From: Lacrimispora amygdalina
GTDB lineage: Bacteria > Bacillota > Clostridia > Lachnospirales > Lachnospiraceae
Direction: 5' to 3'
NCBI RefSeq assembly: GCF_003432035.1
Contig: NZ_QOHO01000031.1
Coordinates: forward strand, 55,022 to 119,021
Length of the DNA: 64,000 nt
A program made the position numbers and the translations under genes. Below, piece by piece: positions 1-8,751 of this stretch (position 1 is the first letter of the stretch; each line of letters begins with the position of its first letter). A model generated the notes under the pieces. It searched no databases and had not been told where the DNA came from. It was given only the letters and a program-made list of their open reading frames with translations.

Positions 1-216
1 GCCCGTACTTTTTTGAAAAACGGAGGTGCCTATGCCCCCGGAGCGGAAAAAAAGCTCCAGTCACTGGATTCGTATTTTACAGAAAAAAATTACAGCAGCG
101 GTGGATGTGCTGATCTGCTGGCAGCCACTATTTTCATAAACAGTCTGATTGAAACATTGAAAGATAAGGAGGAATTCCAATGCAGGAAGGAAAGTTATTC
201 AACGGAAAAGAATTAG
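1..216 (+). CDS. citG: CitG C-terminus (triphosphoribosyl-dephospho-CoA synthase), 5' truncated by window edge
   Basis: The frame is open from base 1 to the TAG at 214-216. It carries the motif SSGGCADLLAATIFI, which matches the conserved C-terminal PGGsADLLA segment of CitG/MdcB, the enzyme that makes the citrate lyase prosthetic-group precursor from dephospho-CoA and ATP. The gene overlaps citC by 37 bp, as expected in a citrate lyase operon. The start lies outside the window. The last ~12 residues overlap the citC start and may be strain-specific read-through. Confidence 0.75.
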   Translation, partial: ARTFLKNGGAYAPGAEKKLQSLDSYFTEKNYSSGGCADLLAATIFINSLIETLKDKEEFQCRKESYSTEKN

Positions 217-1331
217 TACAACTGAAAAATTTTCTGGAATTCATGGGTCTTAACTATGACGAGGGTATTGAACACAGTGTGTGCCTTTTCAATGATGATT
301 CTGAGATTATTGCTACCGGCTCCGTGGACCAGAATGTACTCAAATGCATTGCAATTCATCCGGACTATCAGGGGCAGGGGCTTGCAGGAACACTGGTGTC
401 TGAGCTTATTCAGTACCAGTATGAACATGGACGCACTCACATCCTTTTGTATACAAAGCCGATTAATGAAGTCATGTTTTCAGATCTGGGCTTTTATACC
501 ATTATTAAAACTTCCACAGTACTGTTTATGGAGAACAAGGTACGGGGCTTTACTTCATGGCAGAAAAGCCTGACAGAAGAAACACCGGTTTATGCATTAA
601 ATTCCAAAGCTGACATCGGCTGCATTGTGGCTAATTGCAATCCCTTTACACTGGGGCACCGGTATCTGATTGAAGAGAGCTTAAAGCAGTGTGATTATCT
701 GCATTTATTTGTTCTCTCTGACAAAAGGAGCTTTTATCCCCCTGACTTAAGGTATCAGATGGTAAAAGCAGGTGTCCTGGATTTACCCAGGGTAATTCTC
801 CATAAGACATCGGATTATATTGTATCTGCAGCCACCTTTCCTACTTATTTTATGAAAGAGAAGAGTGTGGCCCGGAAGGCAAACTGTGAACTGGATCTGG
901 AATTATTCGGGCGTCTCATCGCTCCCCGGCTTTTTATCAGAAAACGGTTTGTGGGAACAGAACCCACCTGTAAAGTCACCGCTTTTTATAATCAATCTAT
1001 GAAAACGCTGCTTCCTGATTTTGGAATTGATGTGATAGAAATTGAGAGAAAACAGGCAGCAGGGACCGTCATCAGCGCCTCAATCGTGAGAGACTGCATC
1101 AAGGCCGGCAATTATGAGGCGGTCAGGAGTCTCATACCAGAGAATGTTTTAAATTATGTACTGATGAAAGGAGGTGGGTCTATGTACGAGTCACAGAAAA
1201 CAGGCAGTTTAAAAAAGATTTTTGGTCCTTATATCAATTCGTCAATATCCAGTGAAGATTCCAGTAAGGAAAAGAGTGAGAAAGAGCAGGCTCTTTTTGA
1301 AATGGTTGACGATTATATCGAACAGGCTTAA
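180..1331 (+). CDS. citC: [Citrate (pro-3S)-lyase] ligase CitC
   Basis: CitC acetylates the thiol of the citrate lyase acyl-carrier prosthetic group with acetate and ATP, activating the enzyme. The N-terminal ~120 residues form a GNAT fold with the acetyl-CoA-loop-like YQGQGLA (63-69). A nucleotidyltransferase domain follows, with NPFTLGH (154-160) as its HxGH-type signature and a late ISASIVRD motif. The start is set by GGAGG just upstream. At 383 aa it is ~30-50 residues longer than typical CitC: the family-like end (PENVLNYVL) is followed by a hydrophilic tail containing an in-frame AAGGAGG-spaced ATG at 1182. That tail could be a translational fusion or an internally initiated 49-residue peptide. 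Confidence 0.9.
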   Translation: MQEGKLFNGKELVQLKNFLEFMGLNYDEGIEHSVCLFNDDSEIIATGSVDQNVLKCIAIHPDYQGQGLAGTLVSELIQYQYEHGRTHILLYTKPINEVMFSDLGFYTIIKTSTVLFMENKVRGFTSWQKSLTEETPVYALNSKADIGCIVANCNPFTLGHRYLIEESLKQCDYLHLFVLSDKRSFYPPDLRYQMVKAGVLDLPRVILHKTSDYIVSAATFPTYFMKEKSVARKANCELDLELFGRLIAPRLFIRKRFVGTEPTCKVTAFYNQSMKTLLPDFGIDVIEIERKQAAGTVISASIVRDCIKAGNYEAVRSLIPENVLNYVLMKGGGSMYESQKTGSLKKIFGPYINSSISSEDSSKEKSEKEQALFEMVDDYIEQA

Positions 1332-1353
1332 TTTTATAAATTCCGTATGTATA

Positions 1354-1406
1354 GGGCTGCTGCTCCAGTGAATAATTAATTTACCGGAGCAGCAGCCCTG
1401 TTTTTT
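1354..1406 (+). terminator. Rho-independent terminator of the citrate lyase operon
   Basis: A perfect 13-bp inverted repeat GGGCTGCTGCTCC / GGAGCAGCAGCCC (1354-1366, 1386-1398) is followed by TGTTTTTT. Confidence 0.9.
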
Positions 1407-1418
1407 ATGAAAAAATGG

Positions 1419-1477
1419 TTGACAAAAATATAATATAGCTGTATTATTGTATTAAGCAATTAGTACAGTAATACAAT
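1419..1477 (+). promoter_or_regulatory. Promoter and probable GntR autoregulatory operator
   Basis: TTGACA (1419-1424), a 17-bp spacer and TATTAT (1442-1447) form a near-consensus promoter. Overlapping the -10 is the inverted repeat ATTGTATTA / TAATACAAT (1446-1454, 1469-1477), with a second imperfect dyad CTGTATTA / TAGTACAG. Repeats of this type are the usual operators of YtrA-subfamily GntR regulators, so repression of the downstream ABC operon by its own first gene is likely (inference). Confidence 0.75.
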
Positions 1478-1500
1478 ATGATGTGGAGGAGGAATAGAAA

Positions 1501-1860
1501 ATGTCATGGGAGCTAAAGAATGACCGCCCTATCTATATTCAATTAATTGAACAAATTCATTTCCGGATCATATCCGGAGAGTATGTATCCGGTTCCAAGC
1601 TGCCAAGTGTCAGGGATTTAGCCGCAGAAGCTTCCGTTAACCCCAATACGATGCAGAAGGCACTCTCTGAACTGGAACACAGCGGTTTGCTGGTTACGAA
1701 TCGTACCAGCGGCCGATTTATTACGGAGGATCAGTCGATGATACAAAAAATGAAGCTGGATTTAGCGAAAGAGCAACTGGAAAACTTTTTAAAACAATTA
1801 AAAAAACTTGGTTTCAGTGACGAAGAGGTGAAAACGTTTATCCTCGAATCTGTCCGGTAA
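1501..1860 (+). CDS. GntR-family (YtrA subfamily) transcriptional regulator
   Basis: This 119-aa protein has a winged helix-turn-helix at about residues 10-75 (IYIQLIEQIHFRIISGEY, SKLPSVRDLA, NPNTMQKALSELE) and only a short C-terminal helical tail. That is the hallmark of YtrA-type GntR regulators, which govern adjacent ABC exporters. The RBS GGAGGAGG precedes the ATG. It is the first gene of a three-gene operon and probably represses the promoter directly upstream until a cell-envelope or drug signal is present (inference). Confidence 0.88.
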   Translation: MSWELKNDRPIYIQLIEQIHFRIISGEYVSGSKLPSVRDLAAEASVNPNTMQKALSELEHSGLLVTNRTSGRFITEDQSMIQKMKLDLAKEQLENFLKQLKKLGFSDEEVKTFILESVR

Positions 1861-1890
1861 ACCGTAATTCATATATGGGAGGTAATCAGT

Positions 1891-2589
1891 ATGAATCCAT
1901 TACTTGAATGTAATGCATTAAGCAAACGTTACGGCAGTGTAACTGCTTTGTCTGACATCAATTTAACATTGGAAAGAGGTAAAATTATAGGTCTTCTTGG
2001 CCCCAACGGAAGCGGAAAAACCACATTAATCAAGCTCATCAACGGACTGCTGGTTCCAACAAAAGGCCAGCTTTTGATCAATGGAACAGCGCCTGGTACA
2101 GAAACCAAAAGAACAGTATCCTATCTTCCCGATAAGACCTATTTAAATAATTGGATGAAAGTGAAAAATCTGTTGGACTTTTTTGAAGATTTTTACGATA
2201 ATTTTGATAAAAAACGGGCCTATGATATGTTGGAGAAGCTTCATATTAATCCAAATGACCATTTAAAGACTATGTCAAAAGGCACAAAGGAAAAAGTACA
2301 GCTTATTCTTGTTATGAGCCGTAATGCTGACCTTTATGTACTGGATGAGCCAATCGGAGGTGTAGATCCTGCTTCCAGGGATTATATTCTGGATACCATT
2401 ATCAGCAATTACAATGAAAATTCTACTGTCCTGATTTCCACACACCTGATTGCAGATATTGAAAATGTACTGGACGAAGTGATTTTCATACAGAATGGCC
2501 GCATCCTGCTTCAATCCTCTGTGGATGATATCCGTGTAAAAGAAGGAAAATCGGTTGATTCTTATTTCAGGGAGGTATTCAAATGTTAG
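1891..2589 (+). CDS. ABC transporter ATP-binding protein
   Basis: A 232-aa ABC-2-type ATPase: Walker A LLGPNGSGKTTL (35-46), a degenerate signature SKGTKEK (129-135) in place of LSGGQ, Walker B YVLDEP (149-154), D-loop and an H-loop STHLI. The degenerate signature is common in YtrB-like exporters. It overlaps the following permease by 7 bp, indicating translational coupling. Substrate unknown; the context resembles ytrA-type bacitracin/antimicrobial-peptide or drug exporters. Confidence 0.9.
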   Translation: MNPLLECNALSKRYGSVTALSDINLTLERGKIIGLLGPNGSGKTTLIKLINGLLVPTKGQLLINGTAPGTETKRTVSYLPDKTYLNNWMKVKNLLDFFEDFYDNFDKKRAYDMLEKLHINPNDHLKTMSKGTKEKVQLILVMSRNADLYVLDEPIGGVDPASRDYILDTIISNYNENSTVLISTHLIADIENVLDEVIFIQNGRILLQSSVDDIRVKEGKSVDSYFREVFKC

Positions 2590-3380
2590 GAAAATTAATT
2601 AGACATGAACTAAAGGCGACTGCACGCTATTTTTTACCACTGTTTTTAATCGCAATTGTGCTGACACCAATCACCAGATTTACCCTCTGGATAGGAAACT
2701 ACCCTCCAATTTTACAATTTATCCCTACGGTAATTGTTTTTATATATGTGGCCTCATTGATCGTAGTTGCCAGTGCAAGTATCTTACTGATTATATATCG
2801 TTTTTACAGGAGTATGGTAACGGAGGAAGGTTATTTAATGCATACCCTGCCGGTTTCTACAGAGAGTCATATATTTTCAAAGCTGACAGTCGCCAGTATA
2901 TGGACCATCAGCAGCTGGCTGGTAATCTTCTTATCTATATGCGGTATGTTTTTTACACAGGAACGTTTTTCCACTGTAACCCAAAAAATATCCTATGTCT
3001 GGTACCAGATTCAGACTACGGTAAACAGCTCCCTGCTGGTCCTGTTTATAATAGAGATTGTTTTTTTGTTATTACTGGGCGTATTTACGGCACCTTTAAT
3101 TTATTATGCTTCCATAGCCATCGGTCAGGTGATCAGTAAAAATAAAATTTTAGGTTCCATTATTGGATATTTCATTATCCAGATTGTCTCCCAAATCGTT
3201 GGTGTCATTATAATGGTTCCCCTTGGTTTTTATGGTGACAGGATCAGCGATACAGCAAATTCCCTGGGATTTTTTGCGAATTTCTTTTTCCCGTTTACGA
3301 TTCTGTTTGCTGTTATTACTCAATTAATCCTTTTCGGGATCACTGATTATATATTTAAAAAGAAACTCAATCTGGAGTAG
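2583..3380 (+). CDS. ABC-2-type transporter permease
   Basis: This 265-aa protein has about six hydrophobic segments (near residues 18-40, 50-75, 105-125, 145-175, 185-210 and 230-255). It starts 7 bp inside the upstream ATPase gene. With a single permease and one ATPase, the working transporter would be a homodimer of each. No substrate-specific motif is visible. Confidence 0.82.
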   Translation: MLGKLIRHELKATARYFLPLFLIAIVLTPITRFTLWIGNYPPILQFIPTVIVFIYVASLIVVASASILLIIYRFYRSMVTEEGYLMHTLPVSTESHIFSKLTVASIWTISSWLVIFLSICGMFFTQERFSTVTQKISYVWYQIQTTVNSSLLVLFIIEIVFLLLLGVFTAPLIYYASIAIGQVISKNKILGSIIGYFIIQIVSQIVGVIIMVPLGFYGDRISDTANSLGFFANFFFPFTILFAVITQLILFGITDYIFKKKLNLE

Positions 3381-3406
3381 TGTTTCAAATTATGTATTTT
3401 TTTATG

Positions 3407-3448
3407 AAAGAAGGCATTGATTCATTTTAGCGAATCAATGTCTTCTTT
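3407..3448 (+). terminator. Long hairpin after the ABC operon (possible terminator)
   Basis: The arms AAAGAAGGCATTGATTC (3407-3423) and GAATCAATGTCTTCTTT (3432-3448) pair with a single G-U. No T-run follows; the T-run lies upstream of the hairpin. A classic intrinsic terminator is therefore not certain, and an mRNA 3'-end stabiliser is an alternative. Confidence 0.5.
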
Positions 3449-3525
3449 ACAGTGTATCAAGTTTTTATTCCAAATTCTGCAGTTTTAGTAAATAGTGTTG
3501 CTTAATCCTGTAAAGTATTTTATAA

Positions 3526-3554
3526 TTAAACTTTGTGATGATTGTTGGTATAAT
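3526..3554 (+). promoter_or_regulatory. Extended -10 promoter for the radical-SAM operon
   Basis: TATAAT (3549-3554) is preceded by TGG, giving an extended -10, with a weak -35 (TTAAAC, 3526-3531) 17 bp upstream. It lies 77 bp before the start codon of the next gene. Nothing else coding is seen in 3449-3631. Confidence 0.6.
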
Positions 3555-3631
3555 TATGTTTTACAGTAACTTTTCCAATAACACAGACTCTATAATAATG
3601 TGCATCTGGCACAATATAAAAAGGAATAAAT

Positions 3632-5497
3632 ATGAAAAAATTAGCTTTATCAGATGAAATACTTTTAAGTATTGAAAAGCCTGCCCGTTATATTGGGAAT
3701 GAGGTAAACATGGCAAGAAAGGATCCTGATCTGGTAGATATCCGTTTTGGTATGTGTTTTCCGGATGTTTACGAAATTGGAATGTCCCATCTTGGAATGC
3801 AGATTTTATATGATATGTTTAACAGAAGAGAAGACATCTACTGTGAACGTATTTTTTCCCCATGGACCGATTTAGACAAAATTATGAGAGAGAAAAAGAT
3901 CCCTCTTTTTGCATTGGAATCACAGGATCCCATAAAGGAATTTGATTTTATCGGAATTACACTTCAATATGAAATGTGCTATACGAATATTCTGCAGATC
4001 CTTGATCTGGGCCAGATTCCCCTTCATGCCTGTGAGAGACAGGAGAGCGACCCGATCATCATCGGAGGAGGTCCCTGTGCTTATAATCCTGAGCCTCTTG
4101 CAGAATTTTTCGATATGTTTTATATTGGCGAGGGAGAAACCGTTTATTTTGAACTGATGGACCGCTATAAGGAGAATAAGAAAAATGGCGGCAGCCGCAG
4201 AGAATTTCTGGAGATGGCTGCTGAGATTGAAGGAATCTATGTTCCTTCTTTTTATGATGTGTTCTACAATGAGGATGGCACCATCAAAAGCATGGCTCCC
4301 AACAATCCCCATGCAAAAGCAACTGTTACGAAACAGCTGGTTGTCAATATGGATGACGCTGCCTACATTGAAAAACCAGTAGTTCCCTTTATAAAAGCAA
4401 CCCAGGACCGTGTCGTTCTGGAAATCCAGAGAGGCTGCATACGTGGATGCCGTTTCTGCCAGGCTGGCAATGTCTATCGGCCGATGCGGGAACACAGCCT
4501 TGCGTATTTAAAAGATTATGCCTATAAGCTGTTAAAAAATACCGGACATGAGGAAATCTCATTAAGTTCCTTAAGCTCCAGTGATTACAGTGAACTGGAA
4601 GGCATCGTTAATTTTCTTATAGACGAATTTAAAGGAAAAGGAGTCAACGTCTCCCTTCCGTCTCTTCGAATTGATGCGTTTTCCTTAGATGTTATGAGCA
4701 AAGTCCAGGACATCCGTAAGAGCAGTCTGACATTTGCACCTGAGGCAGGATCCCAGAGACTTCGGGATGTAATCAACAAAGGACTGACGGAAGAAATCAT
4801 CTTAAAAGGCGCAAGTGAAGCCTTTAAGGGCGGCTGGAACCGGGTTAAACTATATTTCATGCTGGGTCTTCCTACGGAAACAGTAGAAGATATGGAAGGA
4901 ATTGCAGAGCTATCGGAGAAAGTGGCGGAAGTTTACTATGAGATTCCCAAAGACCAGAGAAACGGAAAGGTCCAGGTCATTGCCAGTTCTTCCTTTTTTG
5001 TACCAAAGCCATTCACTCCGTTTCAGTGGGCAAGAATGTGCACAAAGGATGAATTTTTACAGAGAGCTTATCTAGTGAAAGATAAGTTCCGCACAATGCT
5101 CAATCAGAAAAGCCTAAAATACAATTATCATGAGGCAGATTTAACAGTACTGGAAGGTGTTCTTGCAAGAGGCGACAGAAAAATATCGGCTCTGATTGAA
5201 GAAGTTTACAAAAACGGGGCTCTCTATGATTCATGGTCTGAGCATTTTAAAAATGATGTGTGGATGAAAGCCTTTGAAACCTGCGGACTGGATCCTGATT
5301 TCTATACAGTCAGGGAAAGATGCTTAGATGAGATATTCCCCTGGGATTTTATCAATGCAGGGGTATCAAAAGAATTTTTAAAGAGAGAATGGCAGAATGC
5401 CATTGGAGAGAAAGTCACCCCCAACTGCCGCATGCAGTGTATTGGCTGTGGTGCCAAGAGTTTTAAAGGAGGTGTCTGCTATGAAGGTCAGAATTAA
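3632..5497 (+). CDS. B12-binding-domain/radical SAM protein, TIGR03960 family
   Basis: A 621-aa radical S-adenosylmethionine enzyme. The cluster-binding motif GCIRGCRFC places cysteines at 269, 273 and 276 (CX3CX2C). The ~250 N-terminal residues resemble a degenerate cobalamin-binding domain, and the C-terminus has a second cysteine set (CRMQCIGCG, near 605). The family occurs in Clostridia almost always next to DUF2344 and RNase G, as here. The reaction is not known to me; a nucleic-acid or ribosome modification role is inferred from neighbours. Its last 17 bp overlap the DUF2344 gene. Confidence 0.88.
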   Translation: MKKLALSDEILLSIEKPARYIGNEVNMARKDPDLVDIRFGMCFPDVYEIGMSHLGMQILYDMFNRREDIYCERIFSPWTDLDKIMREKKIPLFALESQDPIKEFDFIGITLQYEMCYTNILQILDLGQIPLHACERQESDPIIIGGGPCAYNPEPLAEFFDMFYIGEGETVYFELMDRYKENKKNGGSRREFLEMAAEIEGIYVPSFYDVFYNEDGTIKSMAPNNPHAKATVTKQLVVNMDDAAYIEKPVVPFIKATQDRVVLEIQRGCIRGCRFCQAGNVYRPMREHSLAYLKDYAYKLLKNTGHEEISLSSLSSSDYSELEGIVNFLIDEFKGKGVNVSLPSLRIDAFSLDVMSKVQDIRKSSLTFAPEAGSQRLRDVINKGLTEEIILKGASEAFKGGWNRVKLYFMLGLPTETVEDMEGIAELSEKVAEVYYEIPKDQRNGKVQVIASSSFFVPKPFTPFQWARMCTKDEFLQRAYLVKDKFRTMLNQKSLKYNYHEADLTVLEGVLARGDRKISALIEEVYKNGALYDSWSEHFKNDVWMKAFETCGLDPDFYTVRERCLDEIFPWDFINAGVSKEFLKREWQNAIGEKVTPNCRMQCIGCGAKSFKGGVCYEGQN

Positions 5498-6191
5498 ATT
5501 TACCAAACAGGGACCTGTTAAGTTTATCGGTCATCTTGATGTGATGCGCTATTTTCAGAAGGCCATGAGAAGAGCGGACGTAGATATTAAATACAGCGAA
5601 GGTTTCAGCCCTCATCAGGTTATGTCCTTTGCAGCTCCTCTTGGAGTTGGCCTTACCAGCAACGGGGAATACATGGATATCGAAGTCAACTCCATGGCAG
5701 ACTGCAATACCCTGATGAATCAGTTAAATGACGTCATGGCGGAAGGGATAAAAATTACCGAATGCCATCGTCTGAATGATAATGCAAAGAATGCCATGTC
5801 TCTGGTTGCTGCCGCAGACTACACAGTAACCTTCCGGGAAGGGAAGGAACCTGAAGACAGAAAGGGATTTTTTGACGGCCTTCTTGCATTTAAAGATCAG
5901 GAACATATCCTGATCACCAAAAAGTCAAAAAAGGGAGAGAGGGAAGTAGATTTAAAGAATTACATCTACCAGCTTTCCGTATGTGACAATAAAATTTTTA
6001 TGAAAATATCAGCAGGAAGCGCAGATAATTTAAAACCCGAACTGGTCATGGAAGCCTATGACCAGTGGAGAGGGGAAGCCAGTCCTGAATTTGCATTTTG
6101 TATCCAGAGAGAAGAAGTCTACGGGAATACAGGTGATGAAGCGAATCCTGTTCTTGTCCCTCTGGGACTCATAGGAGAATCCGTTGAATAA
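5481..6191 (+). CDS. TIGR03936/DUF2344 family protein, radical-SAM partner
   Basis: A 236-aa protein beginning MKVRIKFTKQGPVKFIGHLD, the usual N-terminus of this family. This start at 5481 is preferred over an upstream in-frame ATG at 5397 because AAAGGAGG lies 10 bp before it and the family begins there. The family is often fused to, or directly downstream of, TIGR03960 proteins, so it is probably a subunit or accessory factor. No catalytic motif recognised. Confidence 0.85.
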   Translation: MKVRIKFTKQGPVKFIGHLDVMRYFQKAMRRADVDIKYSEGFSPHQVMSFAAPLGVGLTSNGEYMDIEVNSMADCNTLMNQLNDVMAEGIKITECHRLNDNAKNAMSLVAAADYTVTFREGKEPEDRKGFFDGLLAFKDQEHILITKKSKKGEREVDLKNYIYQLSVCDNKIFMKISAGSADNLKPELVMEAYDQWRGEASPEFAFCIQREEVYGNTGDEANPVLVPLGLIGESVE

Positions 6192-7383
6192 ATTGATCAT
6201 AACCAGATGGAATGGGTGTGTTCTTACACTCCTGCAGTCCGGCAAGGAAACCCTGCAGATTGACATTGAACCGGAAGAAAACCATTCTTTCTTAGGAAAC
6301 ATCTATATTGGCAAAGTAAATAATATTGTAAAAAACATCAATGCTGCATTTGTTGATATTGGAAATGGACAAATGGGGTATTTAAGTCTTACGGATTCAA
6401 CCGTCCATTTCGCCGATGGGCGGCCGTTTGACGGAAAGCTGCGCCAGGGGGATGAAGTTCTCGTTCAGGTGGAACGGGATGCAGTAAAGACAAAAGCACC
6501 TGTTCTGACAGGGAACTTAAATATAACTGGCAGATATTTCGTTCTCACTTCCGGAAAGAAGCAGATTGGTTTTTCCGGTAAAATCCAGGACTCCGGGTGG
6601 AAACAGCAAATGAAAGAGTATCTGGAGGGTATAAAAGGAAACTGGGGAATCATTGTCAGAACAAACGCTTATAACGCGCCTGTGGAATCCTTAAAAGAGG
6701 AATTGGATCAGTTAAAGGAACGGCTGACCGGCATCCTTACTCATGCCGGTCACAGAACCTGTTATAGTTTATTATACAGTTCCACGCCTTCCTATTTAAA
6801 CGGTCTGCGCGACAGCTTTCAGTCTTCTCTGGAATCAGTAATTACCGATGAACAGGATATTTACGGCGCAGTAAAAGAATATTTAAATGAACATCAGAAG
6901 GAAGACCTGCATCTGCTGGCTTATTACGAAGATCCTCTGCTTCCGTTAAAAAAACTGTACCGGATTGAAAAGACCATGAATGAAGCCCTTGGAAAAAAAG
7001 TATGGATGAAATCCGGAGGCTATCTGGTCATTGAACCTACCGAAGCCCTGGTGGTAATTGATGTAAATACCGGCAAATATTCGGGCAAAAAGGCGCTTCG
7101 GGAAACGATCATGAAAATTAATCTGGAAGCTGCAGAAGAAATCGGGCATCAGATCAGGCTTAGAAATTTATCCGGCATTATTATTATTGATTTTATTGAC
7201 ATGGATAAAGAGGAGGATAAAAAACTTCTTCTAAAGCGTCTGGAAGAAATTGTTTCAAGAGATCCGGTTAAAACCGCAGTCGTTGAAATAACGAAATTGA
7301 ATCTCGTTGAAATAACAAGAAAAAAAATCAGAAAGCCCCTTTACGAGCAGGCGTTACAGATGAAGGAGAAGATTTCATTATGA
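6184..7383 (+). CDS. rng: Ribonuclease E/G family endoribonuclease
   Basis: A 399-aa endoribonuclease initiated by TTG (6184), overlapping the previous stop, with an AGGAG upstream. An S1-type RNA-binding segment spans about 35-120 (GNIYIGKVNNI...AAFVDIG). The catalytic Mg-binding region shows VVIDVNTGKYSG and IIIIDFIDM, matching the two aspartates of RNase E/G. It ends just after the TRKKIRKPL motif, so the CPxCxG zinc-link that normally follows is absent. RNase G trims 5S/16S rRNA and decays mRNA; lacking the link, oligomerisation would have to differ. It overlaps trkA by 4 bp. Confidence 0.87.
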   Translation: MNKLIITRWNGCVLTLLQSGKETLQIDIEPEENHSFLGNIYIGKVNNIVKNINAAFVDIGNGQMGYLSLTDSTVHFADGRPFDGKLRQGDEVLVQVERDAVKTKAPVLTGNLNITGRYFVLTSGKKQIGFSGKIQDSGWKQQMKEYLEGIKGNWGIIVRTNAYNAPVESLKEELDQLKERLTGILTHAGHRTCYSLLYSSTPSYLNGLRDSFQSSLESVITDEQDIYGAVKEYLNEHQKEDLHLLAYYEDPLLPLKKLYRIEKTMNEALGKKVWMKSGGYLVIEPTEALVVIDVNTGKYSGKKALRETIMKINLEAAEEIGHQIRLRNLSGIIIIDFIDMDKEEDKKLLLKRLEEIVSRDPVKTAVVEITKLNLVEITRKKIRKPLYEQALQMKEKISL

Positions 7384-8735
7384 AAATCATTATAGTGGGT
7401 TGCGGAAAAGTTGGAACAACCCTGGCAGAACAGTTAAACAAAGAAAACCATGATATCATCGTTATCGATAAGAATGCAGGTGTAGTGAATTCTATTTCAG
7501 AAAGAATTGATGTCATGGGAGTGGTAGGAAACGGTGCGGTAAATAAGGTTCAGATGGAAGCAGGGATCGAAGATACCGATCTTTTGATAGCAACCACAAA
7601 CTCTGATGAGCTGAATATGCTTTGCTGTCTGATTGCAAAAAAAGCGGGTAACTGCCACACCATTGCCAGAATCCGAAACCCGGAGTATGATTCTCAGATC
7701 AGCTATATCCGTGAAGAATTAGGCCTTTCTCTGGCCATTAATCCTGAAATGGCGGCTGCCATGGAGATTTCCAGACTGCTGCGTTTTCCATCTGCCATTA
7801 AGATTGATACATTTGCAAAAGGGAAAAAAGAAATATTAAAATTTATTGTTCCGGAGCATTCCGTTCTTAATGACATGAAGGTCAGGGATGTTTTAAAAAG
7901 GCTTAACTGCAATGTCCTTATCTGCGCCATCGAGCACAACAGCGAGGTCGTTATACCCAGCGGAGATTCCGTTATAAAAGCAGGAGATAAGATATCCTTC
8001 ATTGCGTCTCCCGTTGAATCCAATGAATTTTTCAGGCAGGTTGGCATTGACAATACGATTATTAAAACTGCCATGCTGGTAGGCGGCGGAAAAATCACAT
8101 ACTACGTAGCCAAGATGCTGGAAAACACCAAAATTAAAGTTAAAATTCTGGAACAGAATGCACAGCGCTGCAACGAACTCAGTGAATTGCTTCCAAAAGC
8201 CATGGTGATTCACGGCGATGCCTCTGATCAGGAACTGCTTTTACAGGAAGGAATCGGACAAACTGATGCATTTGCCTCCCTCACCGGTTTCGATGAGGAA
8301 AATATTATGCTGTCTCTTTATGCAGCCAGCCAGTCAAAGGCCAAACTGATTACAAAAATAAACAGAATTGCATTTGAAAATGTCATAGACTCCATGAATC
8401 TGGGAAGTATTATTTATCCAAAACTGATTACAGCCGAAACGATACTTCAGTATGTCCGTGCCATGCAGAATTCTATGGGAAGCAATGTGGAGACACTTTA
8501 TAAAATCGTAGCGGACCGTGCTGAAGCTCTGGAGTTTAAGGTGGTTAATGAACCCTGTATTGTGGGGATTCCATTAGAAAAGCTGGAACTGAAAGAGAAT
8601 CTGCTTATAGCCTATATCATGCGCAAAGGACGCTTTATCAGTCCTCGCGGAAAGGACATCTTGGAAGAGGGGGACCGGGTTATTGTTGTAACTACGGTAA
8701 CCGGTCTCAATGATTTGAAAGATATACTAAGGTAG
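7380..8735 (+). CDS. trkA: Trk system potassium uptake regulatory subunit TrkA
   Basis: A 451-aa peripheral protein with two tandem RCK modules. The first nucleotide-binding loop is IIVGCGKVGTTLAEQL at the N-terminus (GxGxxG) and the second is AMLVGGGKITYYVA (around residue 231); each is followed by a TrkA_C domain. TrkA binds NAD(H) or adenine nucleotides and gates the TrkH channel. It starts within the last codon of the RNase gene (ATGA overlap) and is followed 16 bp later by trkH. Confidence 0.93.
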   Translation: MKIIIVGCGKVGTTLAEQLNKENHDIIVIDKNAGVVNSISERIDVMGVVGNGAVNKVQMEAGIEDTDLLIATTNSDELNMLCCLIAKKAGNCHTIARIRNPEYDSQISYIREELGLSLAINPEMAAAMEISRLLRFPSAIKIDTFAKGKKEILKFIVPEHSVLNDMKVRDVLKRLNCNVLICAIEHNSEVVIPSGDSVIKAGDKISFIASPVESNEFFRQVGIDNTIIKTAMLVGGGKITYYVAKMLENTKIKVKILEQNAQRCNELSELLPKAMVIHGDASDQELLLQEGIGQTDAFASLTGFDEENIMLSLYAASQSKAKLITKINRIAFENVIDSMNLGSIIYPKLITAETILQYVRAMQNSMGSNVETLYKIVADRAEALEFKVVNEPCIVGIPLEKLELKENLLIAYIMRKGRFISPRGKDILEEGDRVIVVTTVTGLNDLKDILR

Positions 8736-8751
8736 AAAAGGCGACATAGCT

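Noticed and set aside
3920..4495. 191-aa minus-strand ORF inside the radical-SAM gene
   Set aside because: Antisense shadow; the plus-strand protein has clear family motifs across the same bases and the minus ORF has no RBS or recognisable content.
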